Source: Eubacteriales bacterium
Lineage (GTDB): Bacteria; Bacillota; Clostridia; Lachnospirales; Lachnospiraceae
NCBI GenBank assembly: GCA_030536855.1
Contig: JAUNPK010000002.1
Location: 13,491-77,490, forward strand
Length of the DNA stretch: 64,000 nucleotides
Direction: 5' to 3'
A program made the position numbers and the translations under genes. The notes below the pieces were generated by a model, which was not told the DNA's origin, searched no databases, and was given only the letters and a program-made list of their open reading frames with translations. Shown one piece after another: positions 34,522-44,718 of the stretch; the stretch's first letter is position 1, and the number at the start of each line of letters is the position of its first letter.

Positions 34522-35466
34522 ATGGAGACCAGAGTAACTAAACTTCTAGGGATTGAATATCCGATTATCCAGGGAGGTATGGCATGGGTAGCCAATGCAA
34601 ATCTTGCAGCAAATGTCAGCAAAGCAGGCGGTATTGGTTTTATCGGTGCTGCTAATGCTCCGGCAGAATGGGTAAGAGATGAAATCAGAAAAGCAAGACA
34701 GATAACAGATAAACCGGTGGGAGTTAACATAATGCTTCTAAGCGAACATGCTGACGAGGTGGCACAGGTTGTTATTGATGAACATGTAGAGGCAGTAACT
34801 ACAGGTGCCGGAAATCCCGGTAAATACATGAAGGCATGGAAGGAAGCCGGAATTAAAGTTATGCCTGTAGTCGCTTCAGTTGCACTTGCAAAACTTATGG
34901 AGAGAGCAGGAGCAGATGCAGTGGTTGCAGAAGGAATGGAGTCGGGAGGACATATAGGAGAGCAGACAACAATGACTCTGGTGCCACAGGTTGTAGATGC
35001 GGTAAATATACCTGTTATAGCAGCCGGCGGAATTGGTGACGGAAGAGGCGTGGCAGCAGCATTTATGCTTGGTGCTGAAGCTGTACAGATGGGAACACGT
35101 TTTGTTGTTGCCAAAGAGTCAACAGTTCATCAGTTATATAAAGACAGAGTTATCCAGGCGAAGGATATTGATTCTGTAGTAACAGGAAGAAGTACAGGAC
35201 ATCCGGTTAGATCTTTAAGAAACCAGATGACAAGGGAATACCTTGAACTGGAAAAGAAGAACACTCCATTTGAGGAGCTGGAACATCTTACATTAGGTGC
35301 TTTAAGAAAAGCAGTTGTTGAAGGAGATGTTAAGATGGGTACTGTAATGGCCGGTCAGATTGCAGGACTTGTAAGCAAAGAACAGACATGTCAGGAAATC
35401 ATAAATGAACTGGTTAGCGAAACAGAAGCAATATTAAAAGACAGAGTATCAAAGCTCACATTTTAA
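34522..35466 (+). CDS. fabK: Enoyl-ACP reductase II (FMN-dependent)
   Basis: 314 residues. It reduces the enoyl-ACP double bond with NAD(P)H and FMN, replacing FabI. The start region TKLLGIEYPIIQGGMAWVAN, the central EGMESGGHIGEQTT and the AAGGIGDGRGVAAA phosphate loop identify FabK rather than other nitronate monooxygenase-like proteins. ATG 34522 was preferred (canonical METRVTKLLG start, GGAGAAG 4 bases before); 34510 adds four residues. The triclosan-insensitive reductase fits a Firmicute fatty-acid operon. Confidence 0.95.
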   Translation: METRVTKLLGIEYPIIQGGMAWVANANLAANVSKAGGIGFIGAANAPAEWVRDEIRKARQITDKPVGVNIMLLSEHADEVAQVVIDEHVEAVTTGAGNPGKYMKAWKEAGIKVMPVVASVALAKLMERAGADAVVAEGMESGGHIGEQTTMTLVPQVVDAVNIPVIAAGGIGDGRGVAAAFMLGAEAVQMGTRFVVAKESTVHQLYKDRVIQAKDIDSVVTGRSTGHPVRSLRNQMTREYLELEKKNTPFEELEHLTLGALRKAVVEGDVKMGTVMAGQIAGLVSKEQTCQEIINELVSETEAILKDRVSKLTF

Positions 35467-35506
35467 CAGATATCACATTTTAACAAGTGAAAGGTTGGAT
35501 AGATAT

Positions 35507-36451
35507 ATGGGTAATACAGTTGTTATGTTCCCCGGACAGGGTTCTCAGGTCATGGGAATGGGACAGGATTTTTACGATAACTATGATGTTAGCAGGAAGA
35601 TGTTTGATAAAGCAGCAGAGATTACAGGCATTGATTTAAAACATCTTATTTTTGAAGCAGATGAGAATCTTAACAAAACAGAATATACTCAGATAGCCCT
35701 TTATGTAACAGAAATGATAATGCTGGAAGCATTAAAGGAAAAAGGACTTACTTTTGATTATGCAGTAGGTTTGTCCCTTGGAGAGTATGGAGCATTAACT
35801 GCCTGCGGTGGTATTGATTACGAAGACTGTGTAAGTCTTGTGAGAAACCGTGGAATTTATATGGAACAGGCAGTTCCTGCAGGAGTTGGAACAATGGCAG
35901 CTGTATTGGGACTTACAGGTGAAGAGGTAGAAAATGCATTGAAGGCAGCAGGCTTTGAAGATGTATGCGTTGCCAACTTCAATTGTCCGGGACAGATTGT
36001 TATCTCAGGTGAGAAAAATAATGTTCTTAAGGCAATGGAAATGCTTAAGGAATCAGGAGCAAGAAGAGTTCTGGAACTTAATGTAAGCGGACCATTCCAT
36101 TCTCCACTGTTAAAAGATGCCGGAGATAAGCTTTCAAAGGATCTGGAAGAAACTAAGTTAATGCAGGTTAAGATACCTTATGTAGCAAATCTTACTGCTG
36201 ACTTTGTTGATGAGAATACTACAATACCACAGATAAGAGAGTTACTGGCAGCCCAGGTATACAGTTCTGTAAGATTTGAGCAGTCAGTTAGAAATCTTAT
36301 TAACAAGGGATGTGACACATTTATTGAGGTTGGCCCGGGAAAAACATTGACAGGCTTTCTGAAAAAAATAACTAAGGATATGGGTGTTGATAACATTAAA
36401 TTAATTAATGTAGAAAAGATTGGAGATTGTGATGGCTGGATTGGACAGTAA
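35507..36451 (+). CDS. fabD: Malonyl-CoA:ACP transacylase
   Basis: 314 residues. FPGQGSQ near the start, the nucleophile Ser90 in GLSLGEYGA and His in VSGPFHSPLL are the family residues. It loads malonyl groups from AccABCD onto ACP. ATG 35507 gives the normal MGNTVVMFPGQG start; a TTG at 35495 is upstream. Its end overlaps the start of fabG by 20 bases, so translation is coupled. Confidence 0.96.
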   Translation: MGNTVVMFPGQGSQVMGMGQDFYDNYDVSRKMFDKAAEITGIDLKHLIFEADENLNKTEYTQIALYVTEMIMLEALKEKGLTFDYAVGLSLGEYGALTACGGIDYEDCVSLVRNRGIYMEQAVPAGVGTMAAVLGLTGEEVENALKAAGFEDVCVANFNCPGQIVISGEKNNVLKAMEMLKESGARRVLELNVSGPFHSPLLKDAGDKLSKDLEETKLMQVKIPYVANLTADFVDENTTIPQIRELLAAQVYSSVRFEQSVRNLINKGCDTFIEVGPGKTLTGFLKKITKDMGVDNIKLINVEKIGDCDGWIGQ

Positions 36452-37178
36452 AGTAGCATTGGTTACGGGAGCAGGAAGAGGAATCGGTTCTTCAATAGCA
36501 AAACGACTTGCAAGAGAAGGAGCCACAGTAATTGTAAATTACAGTGGAAACTCAGATGCTGCCAATGAAACTGTTAAGGTTATAACAGATAAAGGCGGAA
36601 AAGCTGAAGTATATCAGTGCAACGTAGAAAACAGTGAAGCTGTTAAAGACATGGTTGATTACATAGTAAAGACTTATGGAAAAATTGATATTCTGGTTAA
36701 CAATGCAGGAATCACAAGAGACGGTCTGATGCTTCGTATGTCAGAGGAAGATTTTGACAAGGTTATTGATGTCAATCTTAAAGGCACATTTAACTGCGTA
36801 AAATGTGTTTCAAGACAGATGCTTAAGCAGAGAAGCGGAAGAATTGTAAATATGTCTTCTGTTGTAGGAATTGCAGGTAATGTGGGACAGGTAAATTATA
36901 GTGCATCCAAGGCGGGCGTTATAGGCCTTACAAAGTCGGCAGCAAAAGAACTTGCCAGCAGAGGAATTACTGTAAATGCTGTGGCACCCGGATATATTGA
37001 TACCGATATGACAAAAGTTTTATCTCCTGAATTAAAGGAGGGTATCATTAAGACAGTTCCTTTAGGCAGAATGGGAGAAACTGATGATATAAGCAATGCA
37101 GTAGCATTCCTCGTATCAGATGAAGCATCTTATATTACAGGTCAGGTTTTATCAGTTGACGGAGGTATGAATATATAA
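36432..37178 (+). CDS. fabG: 3-oxoacyl-ACP reductase
   Basis: 248 residues, short-chain dehydrogenase fold. TGAGRGIGSS binds NADPH; NNAG, the catalytic Ser in NMSSVVG and the YSASK Tyr-Lys pair follow; the C-terminus SVDGGMNI is characteristic. ATG 36432 follows GGAG by 6 bases. Its stop shares one base with the fabF start. Confidence 0.97.
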   Translation: MAGLDSKVALVTGAGRGIGSSIAKRLAREGATVIVNYSGNSDAANETVKVITDKGGKAEVYQCNVENSEAVKDMVDYIVKTYGKIDILVNNAGITRDGLMLRMSEEDFDKVIDVNLKGTFNCVKCVSRQMLKQRSGRIVNMSSVVGIAGNVGQVNYSASKAGVIGLTKSAAKELASRGITVNAVAPGYIDTDMTKVLSPELKEGIIKTVPLGRMGETDDISNAVAFLVSDEASYITGQVLSVDGGMNI

Positions 37179-38416
37179 TGAGAAGAGTTGTAGTTACAGG
37201 CCTTGGAGCCATTACACCAATTGGAAACAGTGTGCCGGAGTTCTGGCAGAGTATAAAGAATAATAAAGTCGGAATAGATGAAATATCCGGTTTTGATACA
37301 ACAGAGTATAAGGCTCACCTTGCAGCAGAGGTAAAGGGCTTTAATGCAGCTGACGTTATGGATTTTAAGTCTGCAAAGCGTATGGAAAAATTCAGTCAGT
37401 ATGCTGTAGCTGCATCTATAGAAGCCTTAAAGGATTCAGGACTTGAACTTGAAAAGGAAGACCCTTATATGGTAGGAGTTTCTGTTGGTTCAGGAATCGG
37501 AAGTCTTTCAGTTATGGAATCTAATCATCAGAAACTTTTGGAAAAAGGACCATCAAGAATCAATCCTTTATTAGTTCCTCTTATGATTACAAACATGGCA
37601 GCAGGTAATGTTTCAATTTATTTAGGACTTAAGGGAAAGAGTATAAATGTGGTTACTGCCTGTGCAACAGGAACCAATTCTATTGGTGAAGCATACAGAA
37701 GTATTCAGCACGGAGAAGCTGATGTTATGTTTGCCGGAGGTACAGAGAGTGCAGTAACACCTATTGGTATAGGCGGATTTGCGGCTCTTACAGCTCTTTC
37801 TTCATCAACAGACCCAATGCGTGCTTCTATTCCATTTGATAAGGATAGAAACGGATTTGTAATGGGTGAAGGTTCAGGTGTTGTAATTCTTGAGGAGTTA
37901 GAACATGCATTAAAGAGAGGAGCACATATCTATGCTGAGGTTACAGGATACGGCTGTACTTCTGACGCACATCATATTACCTCACCTCTTGATGACGGTA
38001 GCGCAGCAGCAAGAGCTATGACTCTTGCAATTAAAGAATCAGGTGCTAAACCATCAGATGTTGATTATATCAATGCTCATGGAACAAGTACTCATCACAA
38101 TGACTTATTTGAAACAAGAGCAATTAAGCTTGCACTTGGTGATGATGCATATAACGTACCTGTAAGTTCAACAAAGTCAATGATAGGCCATCTTCTTGGA
38201 GCTGCAGGTGCAGTGGAATTCATTACATGCGTAAAAACTATAGAAGAAGGATACATACATCCAAACGTAGGTCTTAAGGAAACAGAAGAAGAAATGGATC
38301 TTAACTATGTAAAGGATAACGGAATCAATAAAGATGTTAACCTTGTCCTCAGCAATTCCCTTGGATTCGGAGGACACAATGCAACTATTGCCATTAAGAA
38401 ATATAGTGGTCAGTAA
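37178..38416 (+). CDS. fabF: Beta-ketoacyl-ACP synthase II
   Basis: 412 residues. Catalytic Cys in VTACATGTNS, His in NAHGTSTHHND and the second His in SMIGHLLGAAG. It carries out chain elongation. Coupled to fabG by TAATG. AccB starts 24 bases downstream. Confidence 0.97.
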   Translation: MRRVVVTGLGAITPIGNSVPEFWQSIKNNKVGIDEISGFDTTEYKAHLAAEVKGFNAADVMDFKSAKRMEKFSQYAVAASIEALKDSGLELEKEDPYMVGVSVGSGIGSLSVMESNHQKLLEKGPSRINPLLVPLMITNMAAGNVSIYLGLKGKSINVVTACATGTNSIGEAYRSIQHGEADVMFAGGTESAVTPIGIGGFAALTALSSSTDPMRASIPFDKDRNGFVMGEGSGVVILEELEHALKRGAHIYAEVTGYGCTSDAHHITSPLDDGSAAARAMTLAIKESGAKPSDVDYINAHGTSTHHNDLFETRAIKLALGDDAYNVPVSSTKSMIGHLLGAAGAVEFITCVKTIEEGYIHPNVGLKETEEEMDLNYVKDNGINKDVNLVLSNSLGFGGHNATIAIKKYSGQ

Positions 38417-38440
38417 GTCGGCGAAAGGAAGGTTTTGATT

Positions 38441-38884
38441 ATGGAATTAGAGAATGTGTTGAAATTAATAACGGCTTTTTCAGAGTCATCCCTCACAAGC
38501 TTTACGCTTGATGACGGAAATACTAAGCTTTCGTTTGCCGCAGACAGAAATGAAGGAGAGACATCTTCTAATGTAGTTACTAAAGTGGTAACTGTTAATC
38601 CTGAAGTTGCTGTAGAAAATGTAGTTCAGGGCAGTGCTGTATCAGATAACGCTCATACTGTAAATTCGCCTCTCGTAGGTGTATTCTACAGTGCTTCTTC
38701 TCCTGAGGAAAGTCCATTTGTATCTGTGGGTGACCATGTTAAAAAGGGTCAGGTTCTGGGAATAGTTGAAGCAATGAAGCTTATGAACGAGATTGAAAGC
38801 GATTATGAAGGCGTCGTAAAAGAGATTCTTGTAAACAATGAGCAGATGGTAGAGTACGGACAGCCAATGTTTGTTATAGAGTAA
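38441..38884 (+). CDS. accB: Biotin carboxyl carrier protein of acetyl-CoA carboxylase
   Basis: 147 residues. The C-terminal biotinyl domain has VEAMKLMNEI with Lys113 as the biotinylation site; the middle is a flexible, Val/Ala/Asn-rich linker. ATG 38441 is 8 bases after GAAAGGAAGG; a TTG at 38435 is an alternative. It shuttles carboxyl groups from AccC to the AccDA fusion encoded two genes on. Confidence 0.96.
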   Translation: MELENVLKLITAFSESSLTSFTLDDGNTKLSFAADRNEGETSSNVVTKVVTVNPEVAVENVVQGSAVSDNAHTVNSPLVGVFYSASSPEESPFVSVGDHVKKGQVLGIVEAMKLMNEIESDYEGVVKEILVNNEQMVEYGQPMFVIE

Positions 38885-38909
38885 GAACTCTACAGAAATG
38901 GAGATTGAT

Positions 38910-39332
38910 ATGTTAACAACAAAGGAAATAATGGAAATAATACCACACAGACATCCTTTTCTGTTGGTGGATACAATAGAGGAACTTGTGCCGGGAGAAA
39001 GCGCAGTAGGATATAAATGTGTAACTTACGATGAGCCATATTTTTCAGGACATTTTCCCCAGGAACCTGTTATGCCCGGTGTTTTACAGGTTGAGGCATG
39101 TGCTCAGGTTGGAGCGGTAGCAATATTATCTCTTGAAGAAAATAAAGGTAAGACTGCTTATTTTGGAGCAATTAATAATGCAAAGTTCAAGCGTAAGGTT
39201 GTTCCCGGAGATAAGCTTAGAATGGAATGTAAGATTATCAAAAGAAAAGGCCCTGTAGGTGTTGGTTCAGTGACAGCAACTGTAGACGGGGAACTTGCTT
39301 TATCAGGGGAATTAACATTTATGATTTCCTAA
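38910..39332 (+). CDS. fabZ: 3-hydroxyacyl-ACP dehydratase
   Basis: 140 residues, hot-dog fold. PHRHPFLLVD near the start, then catalytic His in GHFPQEPVMPG and Glu in QVEACAQVG. It dehydrates hydroxyacyl-ACP before FabK. The ATG at 38910 follows GGAG by 6 bases; an ATG at 38898 adds four residues. No FabN or FabM isomerase is seen, so how unsaturated chains are made is not shown here. Confidence 0.96.
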   Translation: MLTTKEIMEIIPHRHPFLLVDTIEELVPGESAVGYKCVTYDEPYFSGHFPQEPVMPGVLQVEACAQVGAVAILSLEENKGKTAYFGAINNAKFKRKVVPGDKLRMECKIIKRKGPVGVGSVTATVDGELALSGELTFMIS

Positions 39333-39376
39333 ATTATGAGATTAGAGAATCTCTAAATTAAGAAAAGGAGCATCCT

Positions 39377-40723
39377 ATGATTAACAAGATTCTAATCGCC
39401 AACCGTGGCGAAATCGCGGTACGAATAATCAGAGCCTGTAGAGAATTGGGCATAAGAACGGTAGCTGTCTATTCAGAGGCAGATAGAGATGCCTTACATA
39501 CCCAGCTTGCAGATGAAAGTGTATGCATAGGAAAAGCTCAGGCGTCCGATAGTTACCTTAATATAGAAAGAATTTTAAGTGCAACCGTGGCTACCCATGC
39601 GGATGCCATACATCCGGGATTTGGTTTTCTTTCTGAAAACAGCAAATTTGCGGAGCTTTGTGAGAAATGTAACATTACATTTATTGGCCCTTCATCAGAG
39701 GTAATAGAAAAGACGGGAAATAAGCAGGAAGCAAGAAATACCATGATTGCTGCAGGCGTTCCTGTTATTCCGGGAACTAAAGAGCCTGTATATACTCCGG
39801 AACAGGGACAGGAATTAGCAGACGGTATCGGATATCCTGTTATGATTAAGGCAGCTCTTGGTGGTGGCGGAAAGGGAATGCGTGTTGTAAGAGACGCAGC
39901 CGATTTCCAGAGAGAATTTAACAATGCCCAGCGTGAATCTGTAAATGGTTTTGGTGATAATACAATGTATATTGAAAAATATATTGAGGAGCCAAGACAT
40001 ATAGAATTCCAGATTTTAGCTGATAATTACGGAAATGTAATACATTTGGGAGAACGTGACTGTTCCATTCAGAGAAATCATCAGAAGATGGTGGAGGAGT
40101 CTCCGTCTATTGCTCTTAACGAGGATATCAGAAAGAGAATGGGAGAGACTGCAATAAAGGCAGCTAAGGCTGTTAATTATACTAATGCAGGAACAGTGGA
40201 GTTTCTTCTTGATAAAAATAATGACTTCTACTTTATGGAGGTTAATACAAGAATTCAGGTGGAACATGGCGTTACAGAGCTGATGACGGGTATAGACCTT
40301 ATAAAGGAACAGATTAGAATTGCAGCAGGAGAAAAGCTTGATATTTCCCAGGAGGATGTAAGGCTTACGGGAGCTGCAATTGAAGTGAGAATTAATGCAG
40401 AGGACCCATATAAAAAATTTGCTCCGTGTCCGGGTACAATTACTGATATCCATATACCCGGGGGAAATGGCGTAAGAATTGATACGGCTGTATATACAGG
40501 TTATACAATACCGCCATTTTACGATTCAATGATTTTGAAGGTTATGGTTCATGACCGTGACAGAGCATCTGTCATTGCTAAAATGCGCAGTGTTTTGGGG
40601 GAGATTGTTATAGAAGGTGTTACTACTAATCTGGATTTCCAGTATGAGATATGTAACAATGAAAAATTTATCCAAGGTAATATAACTACTGACTTTATAG
40701 CTCAGGAGTTTGGTAATAGGTAA
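39377..40723 (+). CDS. accC: Biotin carboxylase
   Basis: 448 residues, ATP-grasp enzyme. KILIANRGEIAVRIIRA opens the first domain, GGGGKGMRVV is the ATP loop, and EVNTRIQVEHGVTE holds the active-site Glu and Arg residues. It carboxylates the AccB biotin. AAAAGGAGCATCC precedes the ATG. Followed 15 bases later by the carboxyltransferase gene. Confidence 0.97.
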   Translation: MINKILIANRGEIAVRIIRACRELGIRTVAVYSEADRDALHTQLADESVCIGKAQASDSYLNIERILSATVATHADAIHPGFGFLSENSKFAELCEKCNITFIGPSSEVIEKTGNKQEARNTMIAAGVPVIPGTKEPVYTPEQGQELADGIGYPVMIKAALGGGGKGMRVVRDAADFQREFNNAQRESVNGFGDNTMYIEKYIEEPRHIEFQILADNYGNVIHLGERDCSIQRNHQKMVEESPSIALNEDIRKRMGETAIKAAKAVNYTNAGTVEFLLDKNNDFYFMEVNTRIQVEHGVTELMTGIDLIKEQIRIAAGEKLDISQEDVRLTGAAIEVRINAEDPYKKFAPCPGTITDIHIPGGNGVRIDTAVYTGYTIPPFYDSMILKVMVHDRDRASVIAKMRSVLGEIVIEGVTTNLDFQYEICNNEKFIQGNITTDFIAQEFGNR

Positions 40724-40738
40724 TAATTGAGGATTGGT

Positions 40739-42487
40739 ATGGAATTAAAAGGATTATTTAAGAAGAATACTAATAAAATAATAGATGACAGTAAGGCAAA
40801 TGTGCCGGACGGACTCTATACAAAATGTCCGGTTTGTTCAAAAATGGTTCTTACAGAAGATGTGTATCTGAACAATTGTATATGTCCGGAATGTAATCAC
40901 TACAATAAGATTGATGCCAGAACCAGAATTTCAATGGTGGTAGATAAAAATACATTTGAAGAATGGGATGAAGGTATTAAAGAAAGTAATCCTTGCCAGT
41001 TTGAAGGTTACAGTGAAAAAATCGTATCATTGAAAGCAAAGACAGGTCTTGATGAGGCTATTGTTACAGGAAGAGGAAAGATAGACGGCAACGATACTGT
41101 CATTGGAATATGTGATACAAGATTCCTTATGGGGAGTATGGGAGAAGTCGTTGGTGAGAAGCTCACAAGAGCGGTGGAAAAAGCCACAGAATTAAAGCTT
41201 CCTGTTATAGTGTTTACATGTTCAGGTGGGGCCAGAATGCAGGAGGGAATTGTATCTCTTATGCAGATGGCTAAGACGAGTGCTGCCATTAAGAAGCATG
41301 ATGAGGCTGGACTTCTTTATATAACTGTTCTCACTGATCCTACTACAGGTGGAGTAACAGCCAGCTTTGCAATGCTTGGAGATATTATTCTTGCTGAACC
41401 GGGAGCATTGGTAGGATTTGCAGGACCAAGAGTTATAAAGCAGACAATAGGACAGGATCTTCCAAAAGGCTTCCAGAGGGCAGAATTTTTGCTGGAACAT
41501 GGAATGATTGACGCTATAGTAGAGAGACATGAACTTAAGTCTACACTTGGTTATCTGTTAAAAGTACACAAACAGTCAGATAACAATAAGATGGAGGATT
41601 ACAAAGTATACCTCAGTGATAAGTTCGAAACTCTTAAGAATGAAGGAAATCAGGAACTTATAAGTATAAGTGAATATGATAAAGGACTTCAGTCTGACGA
41701 AAATGCTACAACAGCCTGGGAGAGAGTTCAGATTGCAAGAGGTAATGACAGACCTACAGCTCTTGATTATATTAATCGTCTCACAAAGAATTTTTACGAG
41801 CTCCACGGAGACAGACAGTTTGGTGATGACGGTGCCATTGTGGGTGGAATTGCAATGTTTGGTAAGCAGCCTGTTACTATTATCGGACAGCAGAAGGGAA
41901 GAACAACCAAAGAGAATATTCACAGAAACTTTGGTATGCCTAATCCGGAAGGATACAGAAAAGCGCTGCGCCTGATGAAACAGGCAGAGAAATTTAACAG
42001 ACCTGTTATATGCCTTGTGGATACTCCGGGTGCATATCCGGGAATCGGTGCTGAGGAGAGAGGACAAGGTGAGGCAATAGCAAGAAATCTTTATGAGATG
42101 TCATCACTCAAATGTCCGATTCTTTCAATTGTTATCGGAGAAGGCGGAAGTGGTGGCGCTCTTGCTCTTGCAGTGGGAGATGAAGTATGGATGATGGAGA
42201 ATTCCATTTATTCTATACTTTCACCTGAAGGATTCGCCAGCATATTGTATAAGGATGCAAGAAAAGCTGAAGAGGCAAGTGAAAAGATGAAAATTACTGC
42301 CAAAGATTTATATGAGCTTGGCATTATAGAGAAGATAATTCCTGAGAATGGTGAAATATCGAAAGAAAAACTAAGACCGATAGGATTATACATGAAGATA
42401 GAGATTGCAAAATTTCTTATTGAAAAATGTGGAATGAATACGTCGGAGCTTGTTGAGGCACGATATAACAGATTTAGGAAAATATGA
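40739..42487 (+). CDS. accDA: Acetyl-CoA carboxylase carboxyltransferase, AccD-AccA fusion
   Basis: 582 residues joining both carboxyltransferase subunits. The AccD part (to ~285) has a zinc ribbon (Cys30, Cys33, Cys49, Cys52) and the CoA-binding [11 protein letters not shown] and [12 protein letters not shown]. The AccA part follows a ~30-residue linker and has the [20 protein letters not shown] biotin-side region, DTPGAYPG and [11 protein letters not shown]. In E. coli these are two genes. ATG 40739 follows TTGAGG; a TTG at 40727 is upstream. Last gene of the operon, closed by the hairpin at 42486-42528. Confidence 0.95.
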   Translation: MELKGLFKKNTNKIIDDSKANVPDGLYTKCPVCSKMVLTEDVYLNNCICPECNHYNKIDARTRISMVVDKNTFEEWDEGIKESNPCQFEGYSEKIVSLKAKTGLDEAIVTGRGKIDGNDTVIGICDTRFLMGSMGEVVGEKLTRAVEKATELKLPVIVFTCSGGARMQEGIVSLMQMAKTSAAIKKHDEAGLLYITVLTDPTTGGVTASFAMLGDIILAEPGALVGFAGPRVIKQTIGQDLPKGFQRAEFLLEHGMIDAIVERHELKSTLGYLLKVHKQSDNNKMEDYKVYLSDKFETLKNEGNQELISISEYDKGLQSDENATTAWERVQIARGNDRPTALDYINRLTKNFYELHGDRQFGDDGAIVGGIAMFGKQPVTIIGQQKGRTTKENIHRNFGMPNPEGYRKALRLMKQAEKFNRPVICLVDTPGAYPGIGAEERGQGEAIARNLYEMSSLKCPILSIVIGEGGSGGALALAVGDEVWMMENSIYSILSPEGFASILYKDARKAEEASEKMKITAKDLYELGIIEKIIPENGEISKEKLRPIGLYMKIEIAKFLIEKCGMNTSELVEARYNRFRKI

Positions 42488-42528
42488 GAAAGGGGGAAGG
42501 GGGTCTGACCCCCTTTCCCCCCTTTCTC
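42486..42528. terminator. Terminator with GGGGT-CTG-ACCCC apex, copy 2
   Basis: Long G-rich arm (GAGAAAGGGGGAAGGGGGT) and C-rich arm around CTG, followed by TTTT. Lies between convergent accDA and the DUF4352 gene. The apex equals that of the hairpin at 20391-20418. Confidence 0.8.
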
Positions 42529-42536
42529 TTTTCCTA

Positions 42537-43295
42537 TTATTTAACTACAAATGATATTTTTTTGTCGCTGAAGTAGTTGTCGCTGTATTCAATAACTATG
42601 CTGGTTGCATCAGCAGGGACTTCGTAATATACATATCCATTAGTCTTTTTTCCTGAGGATAAGGTTGCGGAAAGAGTTCCGTCAAAACCATATTTCTGGT
42701 CACAACTGTATCCGTCAGCATAACAAGAATAATCCATATCTGAGACAAATGTATCTGATTTACCAATATTCTCAAATTCGAATTTAGCTCTGATATACTT
42801 CTTTCCTGATTCCGGCTGAATAAACATATTGTCTGATACATAATCTTCCACGGAAACATATGATATACGCAGGCTATCTGTTTGGAGGATATCCCCTACG
42901 TTGTAAGTGTCTTTGGTGTTTCCAGCATTGGAAGAATCATTATTATCCCCTGATGAAACGGAACCATCCCCGGTTGTTCCTACTTTTTTAGAATTGCTGG
43001 AAGAACCGCCTGCAATGGAAACAATAACTATCAGTGCAATAATGCCAAGAACAATCCATCTTACTGTGTGAGATTGTTTCTTTCTGCAATTAGGACATAT
43101 TTTGGCTGAAATATCCATAGGTGTTTTGCAGTATTTACATACTTTGGTTTTACCGGGAACGGGATTTCCGTATGCACCGGAACCGCCCGGCTGATTATTT
43201 CCGGGATTCTGATAATTACCCATATTCTGATTATTTCCCGGGTATTGAATGTTCCCGGGATTTTGTGCTTGATTCTGTAGATTGTTTTCGTTCAT
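42537..43295 (-). CDS. Zinc-ribbon membrane protein with extracellular DUF4352 domain
   Basis: 252 residues. The N-terminal ~45 residues are repetitive and rich in Asn, Gln, Pro and Gly (NPGNNQ units). A zinc ribbon follows (CKYCKTPMDISAKICPNC), then one membrane helix (RWIVLGIIALIVIVSIAGG), a Ser/Gly/Asn linker and a C-terminal beta-sandwich of the DUF4352 type (FENIGKSDTF). ATG 43295 follows AAGAGGG; 43319 is an upstream start. It lies 3' of the kinase on the same strand, separated by a terminator, and may be a sensor or substrate of it (inference). Confidence 0.8.
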   Translation of the reverse strand: MNENNLQNQAQNPGNIQYPGNNQNMGNYQNPGNNQPGGSGAYGNPVPGKTKVCKYCKTPMDISAKICPNCRKKQSHTVRWIVLGIIALIVIVSIAGGSSSNSKKVGTTGDGSVSSGDNNDSSNAGNTKDTYNVGDILQTDSLRISYVSVEDYVSDNMFIQPESGKKYIRAKFEFENIGKSDTFVSDMDYSCYADGYSCDQKYGFDGTLSATLSSGKKTNGYVYYEVPADATSIVIEYSDNYFSDKKISFVVK

Positions 43296-43406
43296 AAATT
43301 CCCTCTTTTCCGCACACATCAGGTGCTTTTTCTTTTTCGTTGCTTTCCATCATCCAATTGGTTCTGATGCTTTGTTTATGAGGGAATTATATCAAAATGT
43401 TGCATT

Positions 43407-43434
43407 AAAAAAGTCCGCCGGCAGCGGACTTTTC
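43407..43434 (-). terminator. Terminator of the kinase gene
   Basis: AAAAGTCCGC and GCGGACTTTT around CGGCA, with A and T runs on both sides. On the minus strand it follows the kinase stop at 43472. Confidence 0.8.
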
Positions 43435-43471
43435 AGAATAGGTAATTTGTTATAATGCGCAGGTACAGCTA

Positions 43472-44647
43472 TCATTGAATCATAGCCAGTACAAAACACG
43501 AAAGGAGAAAAACTATAATAAATCCCAATATACAGGCTACAGTACGGATTAAAAAATCAAGAATCTTGTGTTTGCCGTAAAAAGGCAGGTTGTTCAGTAT
43601 GTTAAGGTAATTACCTGCCATTAGAATGGCAACAAAGAACATTAGGAATACTAAGATTCTTGTTATGTATAAAATTACCCCGGTAACAGGTATGTCATTA
43701 TTCTCTCCGGATGTGAAGACCATAGAGGAACAGAGTAATATAAGAAAAGCATATCCCAAGATGGACACAACTATATTTAGCAATTTGCCGGATCTGAATC
43801 CAACGGGGAGATATTGTCTCCAGGAAATTCGTATATTATCACAGGATAAAGAATCTGTCATGTTAATGCTCGCTGATTTCTTACTGCCGATGTCCTGCGA
43901 AGAGCCAATACCCTGCGAAGAAAAAGCGTCCGGGTTTATGAGCCTCAGTGAATTGATAAGTTCATTTACATTACTATATCTTTCTTCAGGGTTAAGCTTT
44001 GTACATTTTTTAATGATGTCACTCATAGGACCGTCGTTGTACAGATAATCTTTGCTGGATTTTCCTGTAAGACAATAGTTTGCAAGAACTCCTAATGCAT
44101 AAATATCCGTTCTTGCGTCAGACTGTCCAAAACCGAATTGCTCTGGGGCGGCAAATGCTTCCGTTCCCATAAACATCGTATCCTTATTAGAATTTTTGTT
44201 GGTATGTCTGGCAGCGTTATAATCAATCAGTCGGACGATATTGTCAGAGGAAATTATTATATTGGTAGGTTTGATATCCCTGTGAATGATAGGGGGTGTG
44301 AGAAAATGTAATTTCATAAGGATATTACATAATGACAAAATAAGGGAAACAGTTTCATTTTCCGTAAAAAGCCTTCTGGAAAGTCTTTTTTCAAGTGTCT
44401 CGCCGTGAATGTATTCCTCAATTAAAATGAGCTTGTCATCGTCACGGATGCAAAGTTCTATTTTGGGAATACCCGGAAAGTTATATTCCATAAGACGTTT
44501 GTATATATCTTCGTTAAAATTAGTAAGTACCTTTTTAACAAAGATTTCATCTGTCATGGTGTTTTTTACTAAAGTGACATTTTTACTGCCTTTTAGGTTT
44601 GTTATATACTGATAGCATGATAATTCATACTCTTCCTGAATTGTCAT
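43472..44647 (-). CDS. Membrane Ser/Thr protein kinase
   Basis: 391 residues. The kinase domain spans ~10-270. Lys38 or Lys39 is in the VAIK position, the catalytic loop is IHRDIKPTN (His122-Arg-Asp124), the metal motif reads DYN (142-144) instead of DFG, and the APE motif is at 168-170. The glycine-rich loop is poor (LKGSKN), so activity may be low or specialised. The last ~110 residues hold three membrane helices with no PASTA domain outside, unlike PrkC. It is divergent from an HTH gene, with 71 bases between the start codons. Confidence 0.87.
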   Translation of the reverse strand: MTIQEEYELSCYQYITNLKGSKNVTLVKNTMTDEIFVKKVLTNFNEDIYKRLMEYNFPGIPKIELCIRDDDKLILIEEYIHGETLEKRLSRRLFTENETVSLILSLCNILMKLHFLTPPIIHRDIKPTNIIISSDNIVRLIDYNAARHTNKNSNKDTMFMGTEAFAAPEQFGFGQSDARTDIYALGVLANYCLTGKSSKDYLYNDGPMSDIIKKCTKLNPEERYSNVNELINSLRLINPDAFSSQGIGSSQDIGSKKSASINMTDSLSCDNIRISWRQYLPVGFRSGKLLNIVVSILGYAFLILLCSSMVFTSGENNDIPVTGVILYITRILVFLMFFVAILMAGNYLNILNNLPFYGKHKILDFLIRTVACILGFIIVFLLSCFVLAMIQ

Positions 44648-44718
44648 TTATATTTTCTCCATTCGTGTTAAAATGTGGTTACAGAACTATTTATTTCTAT
44701 AATAGCGAGGTTTTTATT

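Noticed and set aside
38423..38440. TTG start for accB at 38435
   Set aside because: The ATG at 38441 is spaced correctly from GAAAGGAAGG and gives the usual N-terminus.
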